NCBI GenBank assembly: GCA_028823415.1
Contig: JAPKBL010000027.1
Coordinates: 1 to 51,663, forward strand
Direction of reading: 5' to 3'
DNA: 51,663 bases
DNA from: Mariniblastus sp.
GTDB taxonomy: Bacteria > Planctomycetota > Planctomycetia > Pirellulales > Pirellulaceae
Below are positions 44,884 to 51,663 of the stretch, one piece after another (the stretch's first letter is position 1; every line of letters starts with the position of its first letter). The notes beneath the pieces were generated by a model, which saw only the letters and a program-made list of their open reading frames with translations, searched no databases and had not been told where the DNA came from. Made by a program: the position numbers and the translations under genes.

Positions 44884-44955
44884 TTGATCGACTGAAACTT
44901 TTTCCTTGACGGTTGAAATGTTTCATGGCGTCGGACTCGGGTCGGAGCTGTTAAC

Positions 44956-45675
44956 TTAGATTTTGAAATTCCATTGGTCTTGTAGGTATTTTGTGTGCAT
45001 GAGCTGATTCGTCAGTTCTCGGGGCCACGTTTCCGTTTGCATTTCCGGAGACCATTGGGCAACGATTGCTTCGTTTAATTTTTGACTTGTTGTCGGAAGT
45101 TGGGTGAGGAAATCCAAATGGCTGCGTCCATCTCGGTAATCCGGTTCGCGAATCGGCTTTCCGAGGCACTTGGCGATCAAGCTTAAATCGAAATTGCATA
45201 ACAAAGTTCCGTGGTAGATAAACCAATTCCTTTTGCATCTCAAAGCGTTTCCTGAGAATTTCTGGCCATGAAGGGTGAGGTCAGAGGTCCCTTCCATTTG
45301 CACTGGAATCCCCAGTGTTTGGATTGCGGTTTTCATCTTTCCCATCACGAACTCGTGGGCACGGTCGAGCATTCGCAGTTCGGGTCGGCGTCGGTAATCA
45401 AGTAGAACGGCATACATTAGACAACCAGGCCCGGTCACAATGGTTTGGCCCCCACTGCACCGTCTGACTATTTCGATTTTGTTTGCCTCGCAGTAAGAGC
45501 GATTGGTTTCAATGTCGACAGGAGAGCTGCGACCAAGCACAACGATTGTTTGATGAGGCTCCCATAGACGTAGGAGTTCGTGGTGATCTTCGTTCGCCTC
45601 AGCGTTGTCAAGCAACGCTTCGTCCATTGCAAGGTTGCCAGCTGCTGTGGGGTGCGTGTATTGGAGCAGTTGCAT
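44956..45675 (-). CDS. lipoate-protein ligase A / octanoyltransferase family protein
   Basis: A 239-aa cytoplasmic biotin/lipoate A/B ligase fold protein. It opens with NLAMDEALLDNA, and the acyl/lipoyl-adenylate binding loop is RRCSGGQTIVTGPGCL (RRxSGGxxxxxxPG). The Lys in GQKFSGNA is the catalytic or adenylate-binding lysine. Length and the missing C-terminal domain fit LipM/LipL-like octanoyl- or amidotransferases as well as LplA1-like ligases; the exact reaction cannot be read. Its substrate would be the lipoyl domains of 2-oxoacid dehydrogenases or GcvH. It is preceded on the same strand by a small secreted-protein gene across a 90-bp gap with alternative hairpins. Confidence 0.9.
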   Translation of the reverse strand: MQLLQYTHPTAAGNLAMDEALLDNAEANEDHHELLRLWEPHQTIVVLGRSSPVDIETNRSYCEANKIEIVRRCSGGQTIVTGPGCLMYAVLLDYRRRPELRMLDRAHEFVMGKMKTAIQTLGIPVQMEGTSDLTLHGQKFSGNALRCKRNWFIYHGTLLCNFDLSLIAKCLGKPIREPDYRDGRSHLDFLTQLPTTSQKLNEAIVAQWSPEMQTETWPRELTNQLMHTKYLQDQWNFKI

Positions 45676-45724
45676 GAAAGGAGAGCCGAATTAAATATTT
45701 GATTCGCTTGATTGAAGGGAAGCT

Positions 45725-45749
45725 CAGGTCCGCGAAGACCTGGCGGACC
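45725..45749. other. two mutually exclusive hairpins
   Basis: CAGGTC (45725-45730) pairs with GACCTG (45737-45742), and GGTCCGC (45727-45733) pairs with GCGGACC (45743-45749). They share bases, so only one can form at a time. They lie in the 90-bp gap between the small secreted-protein gene and the lipoate ligase-like gene, in a position where an attenuator could act. No T-run follows. Confidence 0.5.
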
Positions 45750-45765
45750 GAGACCTTATTCTGAT

Positions 45766-46167
45766 TTAATGTCGGCTCATTTGCCAGACACCCTGATCGC
45801 GCCGCGAACGGTAGGTTGCCGAAAACCCGGCTTCCGATACGGTCGCGGTGTAATAAAAGTTTCCGACCAACGGTAGTTTTTTGTTTCCTTCAAGAATCAT
45901 CAGGCCGGACTCTTCATGGACAATATTTAAAACAGGACGGTAGCGAAATGGAATGACCTTTGCAAAAGAACCTGTGAATTTTGCCTGAACATGCGTTTCG
46001 TCAAGGCGACAAAATTGAGCATTCAATTTTCCATGATGTCCGGAGTTGCAGCTTTTCCAACTTCCATTCCATTGACCGGCAAGTTCAAAGTCCTGTCCGT
46101 AGCTCAAACCCGGAAGGCTCAATAAAATAAGCGGCACAAGCAGTGCCAATACATGCATTGGTTTCAT
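45766..46167 (-). CDS. small secreted protein, uncharacterised
   Basis: A 133-aa protein with a clear signal peptide: PMHVLALLVPLILLSLPGLSYGQ, cleaved near GLSYG. The mature part is about 108 residues of alternating strands starting with FELAGQWNGSW and SGHHGKLNAQFCR, suggesting a lipocalin-like or similar beta-barrel fold. Two Cys (in SWKSCN and AQFCR) could form a disulfide. I do not recognise a named family, though similar short proteins are known in planctomycetes. It is 90 bp upstream of the lipoate ligase-like gene and divergent from the cytochrome-domain gene. Confidence 0.7.
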   Translation of the reverse strand: MKPMHVLALLVPLILLSLPGLSYGQDFELAGQWNGSWKSCNSGHHGKLNAQFCRLDETHVQAKFTGSFAKVIPFRYRPVLNIVHEESGLMILEGNKKLPLVGNFYYTATVSEAGFSATYRSRRDQGVWQMSRH

Positions 46168-46267
46168 TTTGAGGCTCCGTGGATTTGTCTAGTTTTCCGT
46201 TTGTGAACGAGCTCAACACCGCAGATAGGAAACGCTTATTACCATCACGTTGTGATCTCTCTTGTTT

Positions 46268-46284
46268 GGGGCATTAAATGCCCC
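46268..46284. other. palindromic hairpin in divergent promoter region
   Basis: GGGGCAT (46268-46274), loop TAA, ATGCCCC (46278-46284), a perfect 7-bp inverted repeat between the small secreted-protein gene (-) and the PSCyt1 gene (+). It could be an operator or a 5'-leader hairpin. It lacks a T-run, so it is not a terminator. Confidence 0.5.
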
Positions 46285-46442
46285 CTAGTTTCTCTTGCAT
46301 CCGGATTAGATTTGCGGTCAAACGAGCTTGCTGAACTAGGATCGTACCGTTTTTTTCGTTTACAATAAATGTCGTTTACTGCGCATCTTATTGCGTTGCC
46401 CTCCCCTCATTGCGGACACTAATTTTTCTTTGGAAAACGACC

Positions 46443-48926
46443 ATGTCGCGCTCTTTGTTTTTTCAATTTGCCTTGCTGGTAAGCGGGCTTTTATTCAATC
46501 CCTGTCTCTCGATCGGGCAAGATGAGATCCCCGCGGATCAGTTGGCATTTTTTGAAAAGAAAATCCGCCCTGTATTAATCTCCCATTGCTATCAGTGCCA
46601 TTCGCAGGATTCGAAGGCGCTCAAAGGTGGTTTAGCACTCGACACGCTTGAGGGAATTCGAGGCGGGGGAGATAGCGGTCATGCCGTAGTTCCCGGCGAC
46701 GTTGAGGGCAGTATTTTGATGGAGGCGATTCGATATGAATCGATGGAGATGCCTCCCAAGCAACAACTGCCGCAATCTGTGATAGGTGATTTTCAAAAAT
46801 GGATTGAGATGGGGGCCCCTGACCCCCGCAAGGGGCCAAGTTTAATCAAACGTGAAATTGATTTTCATGATTCTAAACAGCACTGGTCGTTTCAGCCAAT
46901 TGCGCGACCGCAGCTACCGATCGTTGCGGATAAAAGTTGGCCCAAAAGTCCTGTTGATGAATTCGTGCTTGCTCAATTGGAGTCTAGGGGGCTTAGGCCG
47001 GTAGGAGATGCGTCGCGACAAGTATTGGTGCGGCGGTTGTATTACGATCTGATTGGGTTGCCACCTACCTCGGATCAGTTGCAAGTTGCGCTTCAAGACG
47101 AGAGTCCCGACGCGATTGAAAATTTGGTCGACCGTTTATTGGAATCATCTCAGTTTGGTGAGCGTTGGGGGAGGCATTGGTTAGATGTGGTCCGATACGC
47201 CGAATCCAATGGCCGCGAGCGCAATATAATTTATCCAACGGCTTGGCGTTATCGAGATTACGTCATTGATGCCTTCAATAACGACACGCCGTTCAATCGA
47301 TTTATTCAAGAGCAACTTGCAGGAGACCTGCTTCCCGGTGCCGGCGATAACGAAACAATCGCAACGGGATTCCTTGCGATTGGCCCCAAACTCCTTAACG
47401 AAGGAAATCGCGAGGCGTTTGTCATGGATCTCGTCGATGATCAAATTGACGTGACGACCCGCGCGTTCATGGGTTTAACGGTTAGCTGTGCCCGTTGTCA
47501 CGATCATAAGTTTGATCCGATTCCAACTGCAGAATATTATTCGATGGCTGGGATCTTCCGGAGTACCAGTACGTTATATGGAACCAATAAACAGCAGGGG
47601 AATCGTCAGGGCAGTTCTTTAGTTGCTTTGTCAATTCCCAAATCGGGGAAGTCGGTTGTAGCAAAACAAAGAAAACAAATGGAATCACTCAAGGCCGAGC
47701 TTCGGGTTGTGCAGAAGTCCATGGCGAAGTTTCAGGGGGAGACCAAGGAAATCGCCAATCGGAGAAAGAAAGACAAACGGTATAAACCCGACTCCAAGCA
47801 GATTGCGGCGTTAAAGAAATCACTCAATGCTGCGAGGAAAAAAGCGAACTCCATCCAGAAAAAAATCAAAAGCGTAGGGGCAAATGATATTGAATTCATG
47901 GCGATGGGAGTCCGAGACGGTAAAGTTGCAGATTCCCCGATTTATGTTCGAGGTGAGGTCAGGGGTCGAAAAGGGACGGCGGCGCGAGGTTTTTTGACTA
48001 TTCTTGAGTCCGATCTTAAGCAGCGATTGATCGAGAATGAGCAAAGTGGAAGAAAAGAGCTTGCCGATTGGATCATTGCTCCAGAGAACCCGATGACTGC
48101 GCGGGTTGCGGTAAATCGAGTTTGGCATCATTTATTTGGTAACGGGATCGTTCGAACGGTCGATAATTTTGGTGCGACAGGCGAATCTCCGACCCATCCA
48201 GAGTTGCTCGATTTTCTGGCTGATGGTTTTAAGGAGCAAGGGTGGTCGATTAAGCGTTTGATTCGAGAACTTGTGTTATCGCGAACATATCAATTGGCAG
48301 CCGATTATTCTCAAATGAACTACGAAGTTGATCCCGACAATTTTTCATTATGGCGACACGCGTCACAACGAGTGGATGCTGAGGCATTAAGAGATGCTAT
48401 GTTACTGGCAAGTGGTGCCTTGGATCTGAGTCCGGCGGCAGGGTCTCCGATTTCAAAGTTGCGAGGTGAGTTTGGCCGCGGGACTTCGGCGGCAATCGTT
48501 AGACAGCCGAGCCAGCATCGCAGTGTTTATCTTCCGATTGTTCGAAATGCTGTGCCGGATGTTTTAAAACTATTTGATTTTGCGGAGCCAAGTATTCTTG
48601 TAGGAGAGCGTGCCATTACAACGGTGCCGACTCAGGCTCTTTATTTCTTGAATAGCGACATGGTGATTTCACAATGTGACCGACTGGCTGAACGATTGTT
48701 GTCAGATGGGTCTTTGGATGACGGAGGACGTGTGAATCAGGCGTATCGGTCGATTCTCTCACGCGAGGCGACCGGTCCCGAAATCGAGCGCGCTACGAAA
48801 TATATCAAAAATTTGGCGAACGGATTTTCTGATTCGGCAAATGATATTGAGAAACGGAAGCGAATTGCCTGGTCGGGGTTTTGCCAGGTCTTGTTCGGGT
48901 CAGCCGAGTTTAGGTACGTGGATTGA
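46443..48926 (+). CDS. PSCyt1 / DUF1549 / DUF1553 protein
   Basis: A secreted 827-aa planctomycete protein, counted from the ATG at 46443 (a TTG at 46410 is possible but the signal peptide fits the ATG). After the signal peptide (about 1-24), the PSCyt1 c-type haem-like motif is C49-Y-Q-C52-H53. DUF1549 follows (about 140-360, with WSFQPIARPQLP and RWGRHWLDVVRYAES), then DUF1553 (about 540-800, with NPMTARVAVNRVWHHLFG). A Lys/Arg-rich helix lies between them. Such proteins may transfer electrons or process sulfated compounds, but no role is proven. The partner DUF1501 gene follows after 98 bp, as is usual. Confidence 0.95.
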   Translation: MSRSLFFQFALLVSGLLFNPCLSIGQDEIPADQLAFFEKKIRPVLISHCYQCHSQDSKALKGGLALDTLEGIRGGGDSGHAVVPGDVEGSILMEAIRYESMEMPPKQQLPQSVIGDFQKWIEMGAPDPRKGPSLIKREIDFHDSKQHWSFQPIARPQLPIVADKSWPKSPVDEFVLAQLESRGLRPVGDASRQVLVRRLYYDLIGLPPTSDQLQVALQDESPDAIENLVDRLLESSQFGERWGRHWLDVVRYAESNGRERNIIYPTAWRYRDYVIDAFNNDTPFNRFIQEQLAGDLLPGAGDNETIATGFLAIGPKLLNEGNREAFVMDLVDDQIDVTTRAFMGLTVSCARCHDHKFDPIPTAEYYSMAGIFRSTSTLYGTNKQQGNRQGSSLVALSIPKSGKSVVAKQRKQMESLKAELRVVQKSMAKFQGETKEIANRRKKDKRYKPDSKQIAALKKSLNAARKKANSIQKKIKSVGANDIEFMAMGVRDGKVADSPIYVRGEVRGRKGTAARGFLTILESDLKQRLIENEQSGRKELADWIIAPENPMTARVAVNRVWHHLFGNGIVRTVDNFGATGESPTHPELLDFLADGFKEQGWSIKRLIRELVLSRTYQLAADYSQMNYEVDPDNFSLWRHASQRVDAEALRDAMLLASGALDLSPAAGSPISKLRGEFGRGTSAAIVRQPSQHRSVYLPIVRNAVPDVLKLFDFAEPSILVGERAITTVPTQALYFLNSDMVISQCDRLAERLLSDGSLDDGGRVNQAYRSILSREATGPEIERATKYIKNLANGFSDSANDIEKRKRIAWSGFCQVLFGSAEFRYVD

Positions 48927-49024
48927 TTAAATAGCAATTTTCGCGGTATTTGACTGCCCTGCAGAGCTGACTAGTTCACTGAGGTGGCCAATGATCCAAC
49001 GATAATGAAATTGGAAATTAGAAA

Positions 49025-50392
49025 ATGACACTCGAATTTTCTCGAAGAAACGCATTAAAGACACTTTCGTGTGGATTTGGTTACATGGCGTTGGCCGGTT
49101 TAACGACAAAGGCGGCGGAGGATTCTCGAAATCCTCTCGCCCCCAAGGCTCCCCATTATCCCGCGACCGCAAAACGGGTGATATTTCTGTGTATGCGAGG
49201 TGGACCATCCCACGTTGATACTTTTGATTACAAACCTCAATTAGCGAAAGACTCCGGGAAGCAGGCACCGAGTCAGAAAAACAGAAAGTTAATGGGTTCG
49301 CCGTGGAGTTTTCAACAGCATGGCGAGAGTGGATTACCGATTTCAGACTTGTTCCCCCATCTTGGAAAACACGCTGACGATCTTTGTCTGATCAATGGAA
49401 TGGCCGGTGAAGTGCCCAACCATCCCCAAGCCTATCTTAAACTTCATACCGGAAGTTTCCGCTTTGTAAGACCCTCCGTTGGATCATGGGCTTTGTACGG
49501 ATTGGGCACAGAAAATCAGGACTTGCCTGGATTTATAACACTCAACCCGGAAACGCGTGTTGGCGGTGCTCAGAATTATGGAAGCTCATTCCTTCCAGCC
49601 TATTATCAAGGCACGGCCATTGGGCAGATAAACCAGCCTCTGGCGAATGCTCGTTTTGGAAATATAAAAAATTCTCGCTTTAGTGAATCAATTCAGCGTC
49701 AGCAGCTTGATCTACTTCAGGAGATGAATCAGGAATTGCTAAAAAAGAAAGAGGTTAGCCCTGAACTGGAGGGGGTGATTGAGTCGTATGAGCTTGCTTT
49801 TCGGATGCAAAATGCGGTCCCAACGTTGATGGATGTTTCTAGTGAATCGAAAGAGACCCTGGACATGTATGGGATTGGCGTCAAGGAAACTGATAATTTC
49901 GGCCGCCAATGTTTATTGGCTCGGCGGTTTGCTGAATCCGGTGTGCGATTCATTGAGCTTTGCCATGCTAATTGGGATCAGCATGGAAACTTAAAGGGAA
50001 AGCTGGAGTCCAATTGTCGCGCCACCGATCAGCCCATTGCAGCCTTGCTCACAGATTTAAAACAGCGGGGGATGTTAAAAGATACTTTGGTGGTTTGGGG
50101 AGGAGAATTTGGTAGAACACCTCACGTGAAGCAACAAAACGGTCGGGACCATAACGCCACAGGATTTTCAACATGGATCGCTGGTGGCGGTGCGAAAGGG
50201 GGGCAGCGGGTTGGAGCCACTGATGAGTATGGGATCGCCGCGGTAGATAATAAAATGGATTTTCATGACCTGCACGCGACGATGTTGCATATGCTGGGCC
50301 TTGATCACACAAAGCTGACTTATCGTTATGCGGGTCGCGATTTTAGGCTGACCGATGTATACGGCCGAGTGGTGACAGAAATTCTCTCATAA
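49025..50392 (+). CDS. DUF1501 domain protein
   Basis: A secreted 455-aa protein of the sulfatase-like DUF1501 family, standard partner of PSCyt1/DUF1553 proteins in planctomycetes. The N-terminus FSRRNALKTLSCGFGYMALAG has a twin-Arg-like start (SRRNALK), so Tat export is likely. The family blocks VIFLCMRGGPSHVDTFDYKP, FIELCHANWDQHGN, WGGEFGRTPH and GRDHNATGFSTW are all present. It is structurally like alkaline phosphatase/sulfatase enzymes, with the likely metal residues in these blocks. Substrate unknown. Confidence 0.95.
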   Translation: MTLEFSRRNALKTLSCGFGYMALAGLTTKAAEDSRNPLAPKAPHYPATAKRVIFLCMRGGPSHVDTFDYKPQLAKDSGKQAPSQKNRKLMGSPWSFQQHGESGLPISDLFPHLGKHADDLCLINGMAGEVPNHPQAYLKLHTGSFRFVRPSVGSWALYGLGTENQDLPGFITLNPETRVGGAQNYGSSFLPAYYQGTAIGQINQPLANARFGNIKNSRFSESIQRQQLDLLQEMNQELLKKKEVSPELEGVIESYELAFRMQNAVPTLMDVSSESKETLDMYGIGVKETDNFGRQCLLARRFAESGVRFIELCHANWDQHGNLKGKLESNCRATDQPIAALLTDLKQRGMLKDTLVVWGGEFGRTPHVKQQNGRDHNATGFSTWIAGGGAKGGQRVGATDEYGIAAVDNKMDFHDLHATMLHMLGLDHTKLTYRYAGRDFRLTDVYGRVVTEILS

Positions 50393-50416
50393 TTTTAAAA
50401 TGGAGTGGGAATTCAT

Positions 50417-50452
50417 CACCCCGCCGGATCAGGCTTGAAACAAGCCGGGGTG
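50417..50452. other. nested inverted repeat at the convergent DUF1501/yjjX junction
   Basis: CACCCCG (50417-50423) can pair with CGGGGTG (50446-50452), and GGCTTG (50432-50437) can pair with CAAGCC (50441-50446) inside it. The two stems meet at 50446, so one base must open. The inner part covers the 3' end of yjjX. No clear T-run follows, so a terminator role is uncertain. Confidence 0.4.
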
Positions 50453-50974
50453 CTTAAAGGCAGCAAGTGCGAGTGCCATTGCGTGTTCGTAAAGCAACTC
50501 TCGGGTGATCACACCACCGGTAAGCGAGCCAACCGCTCCGCCCTGTTGTTTAGAATTGTGCTGTTGGAAAATTTGGTCGTTGGCATGCCCCAATTCAACG
50601 CCCGAATCGACAAGGCGTTTCACACTTGGCGGAAGCGGGAACGCACCGCTCCTACCTTTGGTAGAGAAGCCCTGGGCGTCAATGATGACAATCCATGCGC
50701 TGGCGAAGAGTGTTTCGTCAATTGTCTCAACGCCCCCTTCAATGCCCACAAAAAAATCAGCCGCAGGAAAAATTTCTATCAGTGCTCGGGCACGATTGGT
50801 GGCCCCTTGCAAAGTTTCAATTCCTCCCATCGGTTGATCGCTGACGCCCGAGTCAACGTCATGGCCTTGGGCGGTAAATTGCATTTCCGGAAACATTCTC
50901 TGAAATCCAGATTTTGCAGAATCAATTTTAACCGGATTTTTCGAGCCGACTGCAATGAGTTTGTTATTGGACAT
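50429..50974 (-). CDS. yjjX: inosine/xanthosine triphosphatase (YjjX/DUF84 family)
   Basis: Removes non-canonical ITP and XTP by hydrolysis in the cytoplasm, guarding nucleotide pools. The opening KLIAVGSKNPVKIDSAKSGF and the blocks VDSGVSDQPMGG, QGATNRARAL and FVGIEGGVE are characteristic of the family. The 181-aa length fits. The start is the ATG at 50974. The plus-strand frame across this region has no family support and is a shadow. The gene is downstream of the 16S unit on the same strand but separated from it by a terminator at 51091-51138, so it needs its own promoter. Confidence 0.95.
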   Translation of the reverse strand: MSNNKLIAVGSKNPVKIDSAKSGFQRMFPEMQFTAQGHDVDSGVSDQPMGGIETLQGATNRARALIEIFPAADFFVGIEGGVETIDETLFASAWIVIIDAQGFSTKGRSGAFPLPPSVKRLVDSGVELGHANDQIFQQHNSKQQGGAVGSLTGGVITRELLYEHAMALALAAFKHPGLFQA

Positions 50975-51090
50975 TGAATTCTTGTTGGGAACGCGCGAAA
51001 GAAATGACGAGCCCCAGAGAAGTTACTAGAACGTGAAGCTCGAGATAGAGATGATAACCGTGATTGACGTGGATGTTGATGACCGCGCAT

Positions 51091-51138
51091 GAAAAAACCC
51101 GCTGAAGGATCCTGGCTGAGATCCAACAACGGGTTTTA
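51091..51138 (-). terminator. intrinsic terminator of the 16S rRNA transcript
   Basis: On the minus strand AAAACCCG (51137-51130) pairs with CGGGTTTT (51101-51094), with an inner GGATC/GATCC stem, and T residues (TTTTTTC) follow to 51091. It lies about 170 bp beyond the mature 16S 3' end. Confidence 0.85.
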
Positions 51139-51200
51139 ACTATCAACTAGTAGATTGCTGATTGAACAGCTTACCTCTCGGAATTGTTATTGATTTGAGC

Positions 51201-51218
51201 CTTCAAATTGCTTTGAAG
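51201..51218 (-). ncRNA. 16S-trailer hairpin with GCAA loop
   Basis: CTTCAAA and TTTGAAG form a perfect 7-bp stem; on the transcript the loop reads GCAA, a GNRA tetraloop. It is a structural element of the trailer, not a separate gene. Confidence 0.5.
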
Positions 51219-51267
51219 AGAACATTTCGTTCCAACGATTCTCATAAGATCATGCCCACGGATATTT

Positions 51268-51289
51268 CTCATTTTGTCACCAAAATGAG
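51268..51289 (-). ncRNA. 16S-trailer hairpin with GUGA loop
   Basis: CTCATTTTG (51268-51276) and CAAAATGAG (51281-51289) form a perfect 9-bp stem; on the transcript the loop is GUGA, a GNRA tetraloop. It begins about 17 nt after the mature 16S 3' end and could guide 3' processing. Confidence 0.55.
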
Positions 51290-51299
51290 GTTTCTAATA

Positions 51300-51663
<364 letters not shown>

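Noticed and set aside
50405-50977. Long plus-strand frame of 190 codons across yjjX
   Set aside because: The minus strand encodes a clear YjjX/DUF84 protein; the plus frame shows no family pattern.
51091-51138. Terminator acting for a plus-strand gene
   Set aside because: No gene is present on the plus strand upstream of it, and the T-run is longer on the minus strand, where the 16S transcript arrives.

Overview
The window is chromosomal DNA from a planctomycete, most likely Pirellulaceae-like. This rests on gene content: a paired PSCyt1/DUF1549/DUF1553 protein and DUF1501 protein, a DUF1559 pseudopilin-like protein, a YXWGXW-repeat protein, a DUF1080+ThuA protein, a MoxR/DUF58/BatA/VWA cluster with a DUF4159 partner, and a 16S rRNA gene not followed by 23S. 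Genus cannot be named from the sequence alone. About 43 protein genes and the last ~357 nt of a 16S rRNA gene are supported. I see no IS element, prophage, CRISPR array or tRNA.

Layout. 1-4030 (+): 15-bp tandem repeats at the edge, a membrane-anchored Ser/Thr kinase, a PhyH-family dioxygenase and 3-dehydroquinate synthase (aroB). 4083-11374 (-): a surface-glycan block with a GT21/GT2-like enzyme, an uncharacterised GT-A-like protein, a GT8 enzyme, a GT-B-like protein with a coiled-coil tail and a GT4-like enzyme, plus an embedded DUF1559 gene. 11449-18293 (+): aldo/keto reductase, two DUF2007-like zinc-ribbon paralogues, glutaminyl cyclase, polysaccharide deacetylase, a PlsC + CdsA-like pair and rsmG. 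18306-21941: a small zinc-ribbon membrane protein, then a PfkB kinase, a 61-aa membrane protein and a DUF6786-like protein, preceded by a triple 15-bp repeat. 21987-30814 (-): YXWGXW protein, sulfatase, a two-gene tripartite tricarboxylate transporter whose TctC and TctB parts are fused, and a PhoD-type phosphatase. 31039-34498: DUF1080-ThuA protein, rsfS (-) and a PLP-dependent dehydratase/racemase. 34514-44883: a divergent DUF4159/toroid protein facing a MoxR-DUF58-BatA-VWA operon and a trailing membrane protein. 44956-50974: lipoate ligase-like protein, small secreted protein, the PSCyt1/DUF1501 pair and yjjX. 51306-51663 (-): 16S rRNA 3' part.

How it fits together. The glycosyltransferases, deacetylase and PlsC/CdsA-like lipid genes point to envelope glycan and lipid building. 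The sulfatase, TTT transporter, PhoD, PfkB kinase and DUF6786-like protein point to use of sulfated or phosphorylated organic matter and sugar acids. The MoxR cluster looks like a chaperone/VWA machine with periplasmic partners. The most unusual items are the TctC-TctB fusion, the free-standing 16S unit with GNRA-capped trailer hairpins and its own terminator, the CdsA-like enzyme with a changed signature, the zinc-ribbon paralogue pair, the 749-aa YXWGXW protein with a slippage-prone pentapeptide tract, and several 15-bp tandem repeats next to genes. I saw no clearly new defence or mobile system.
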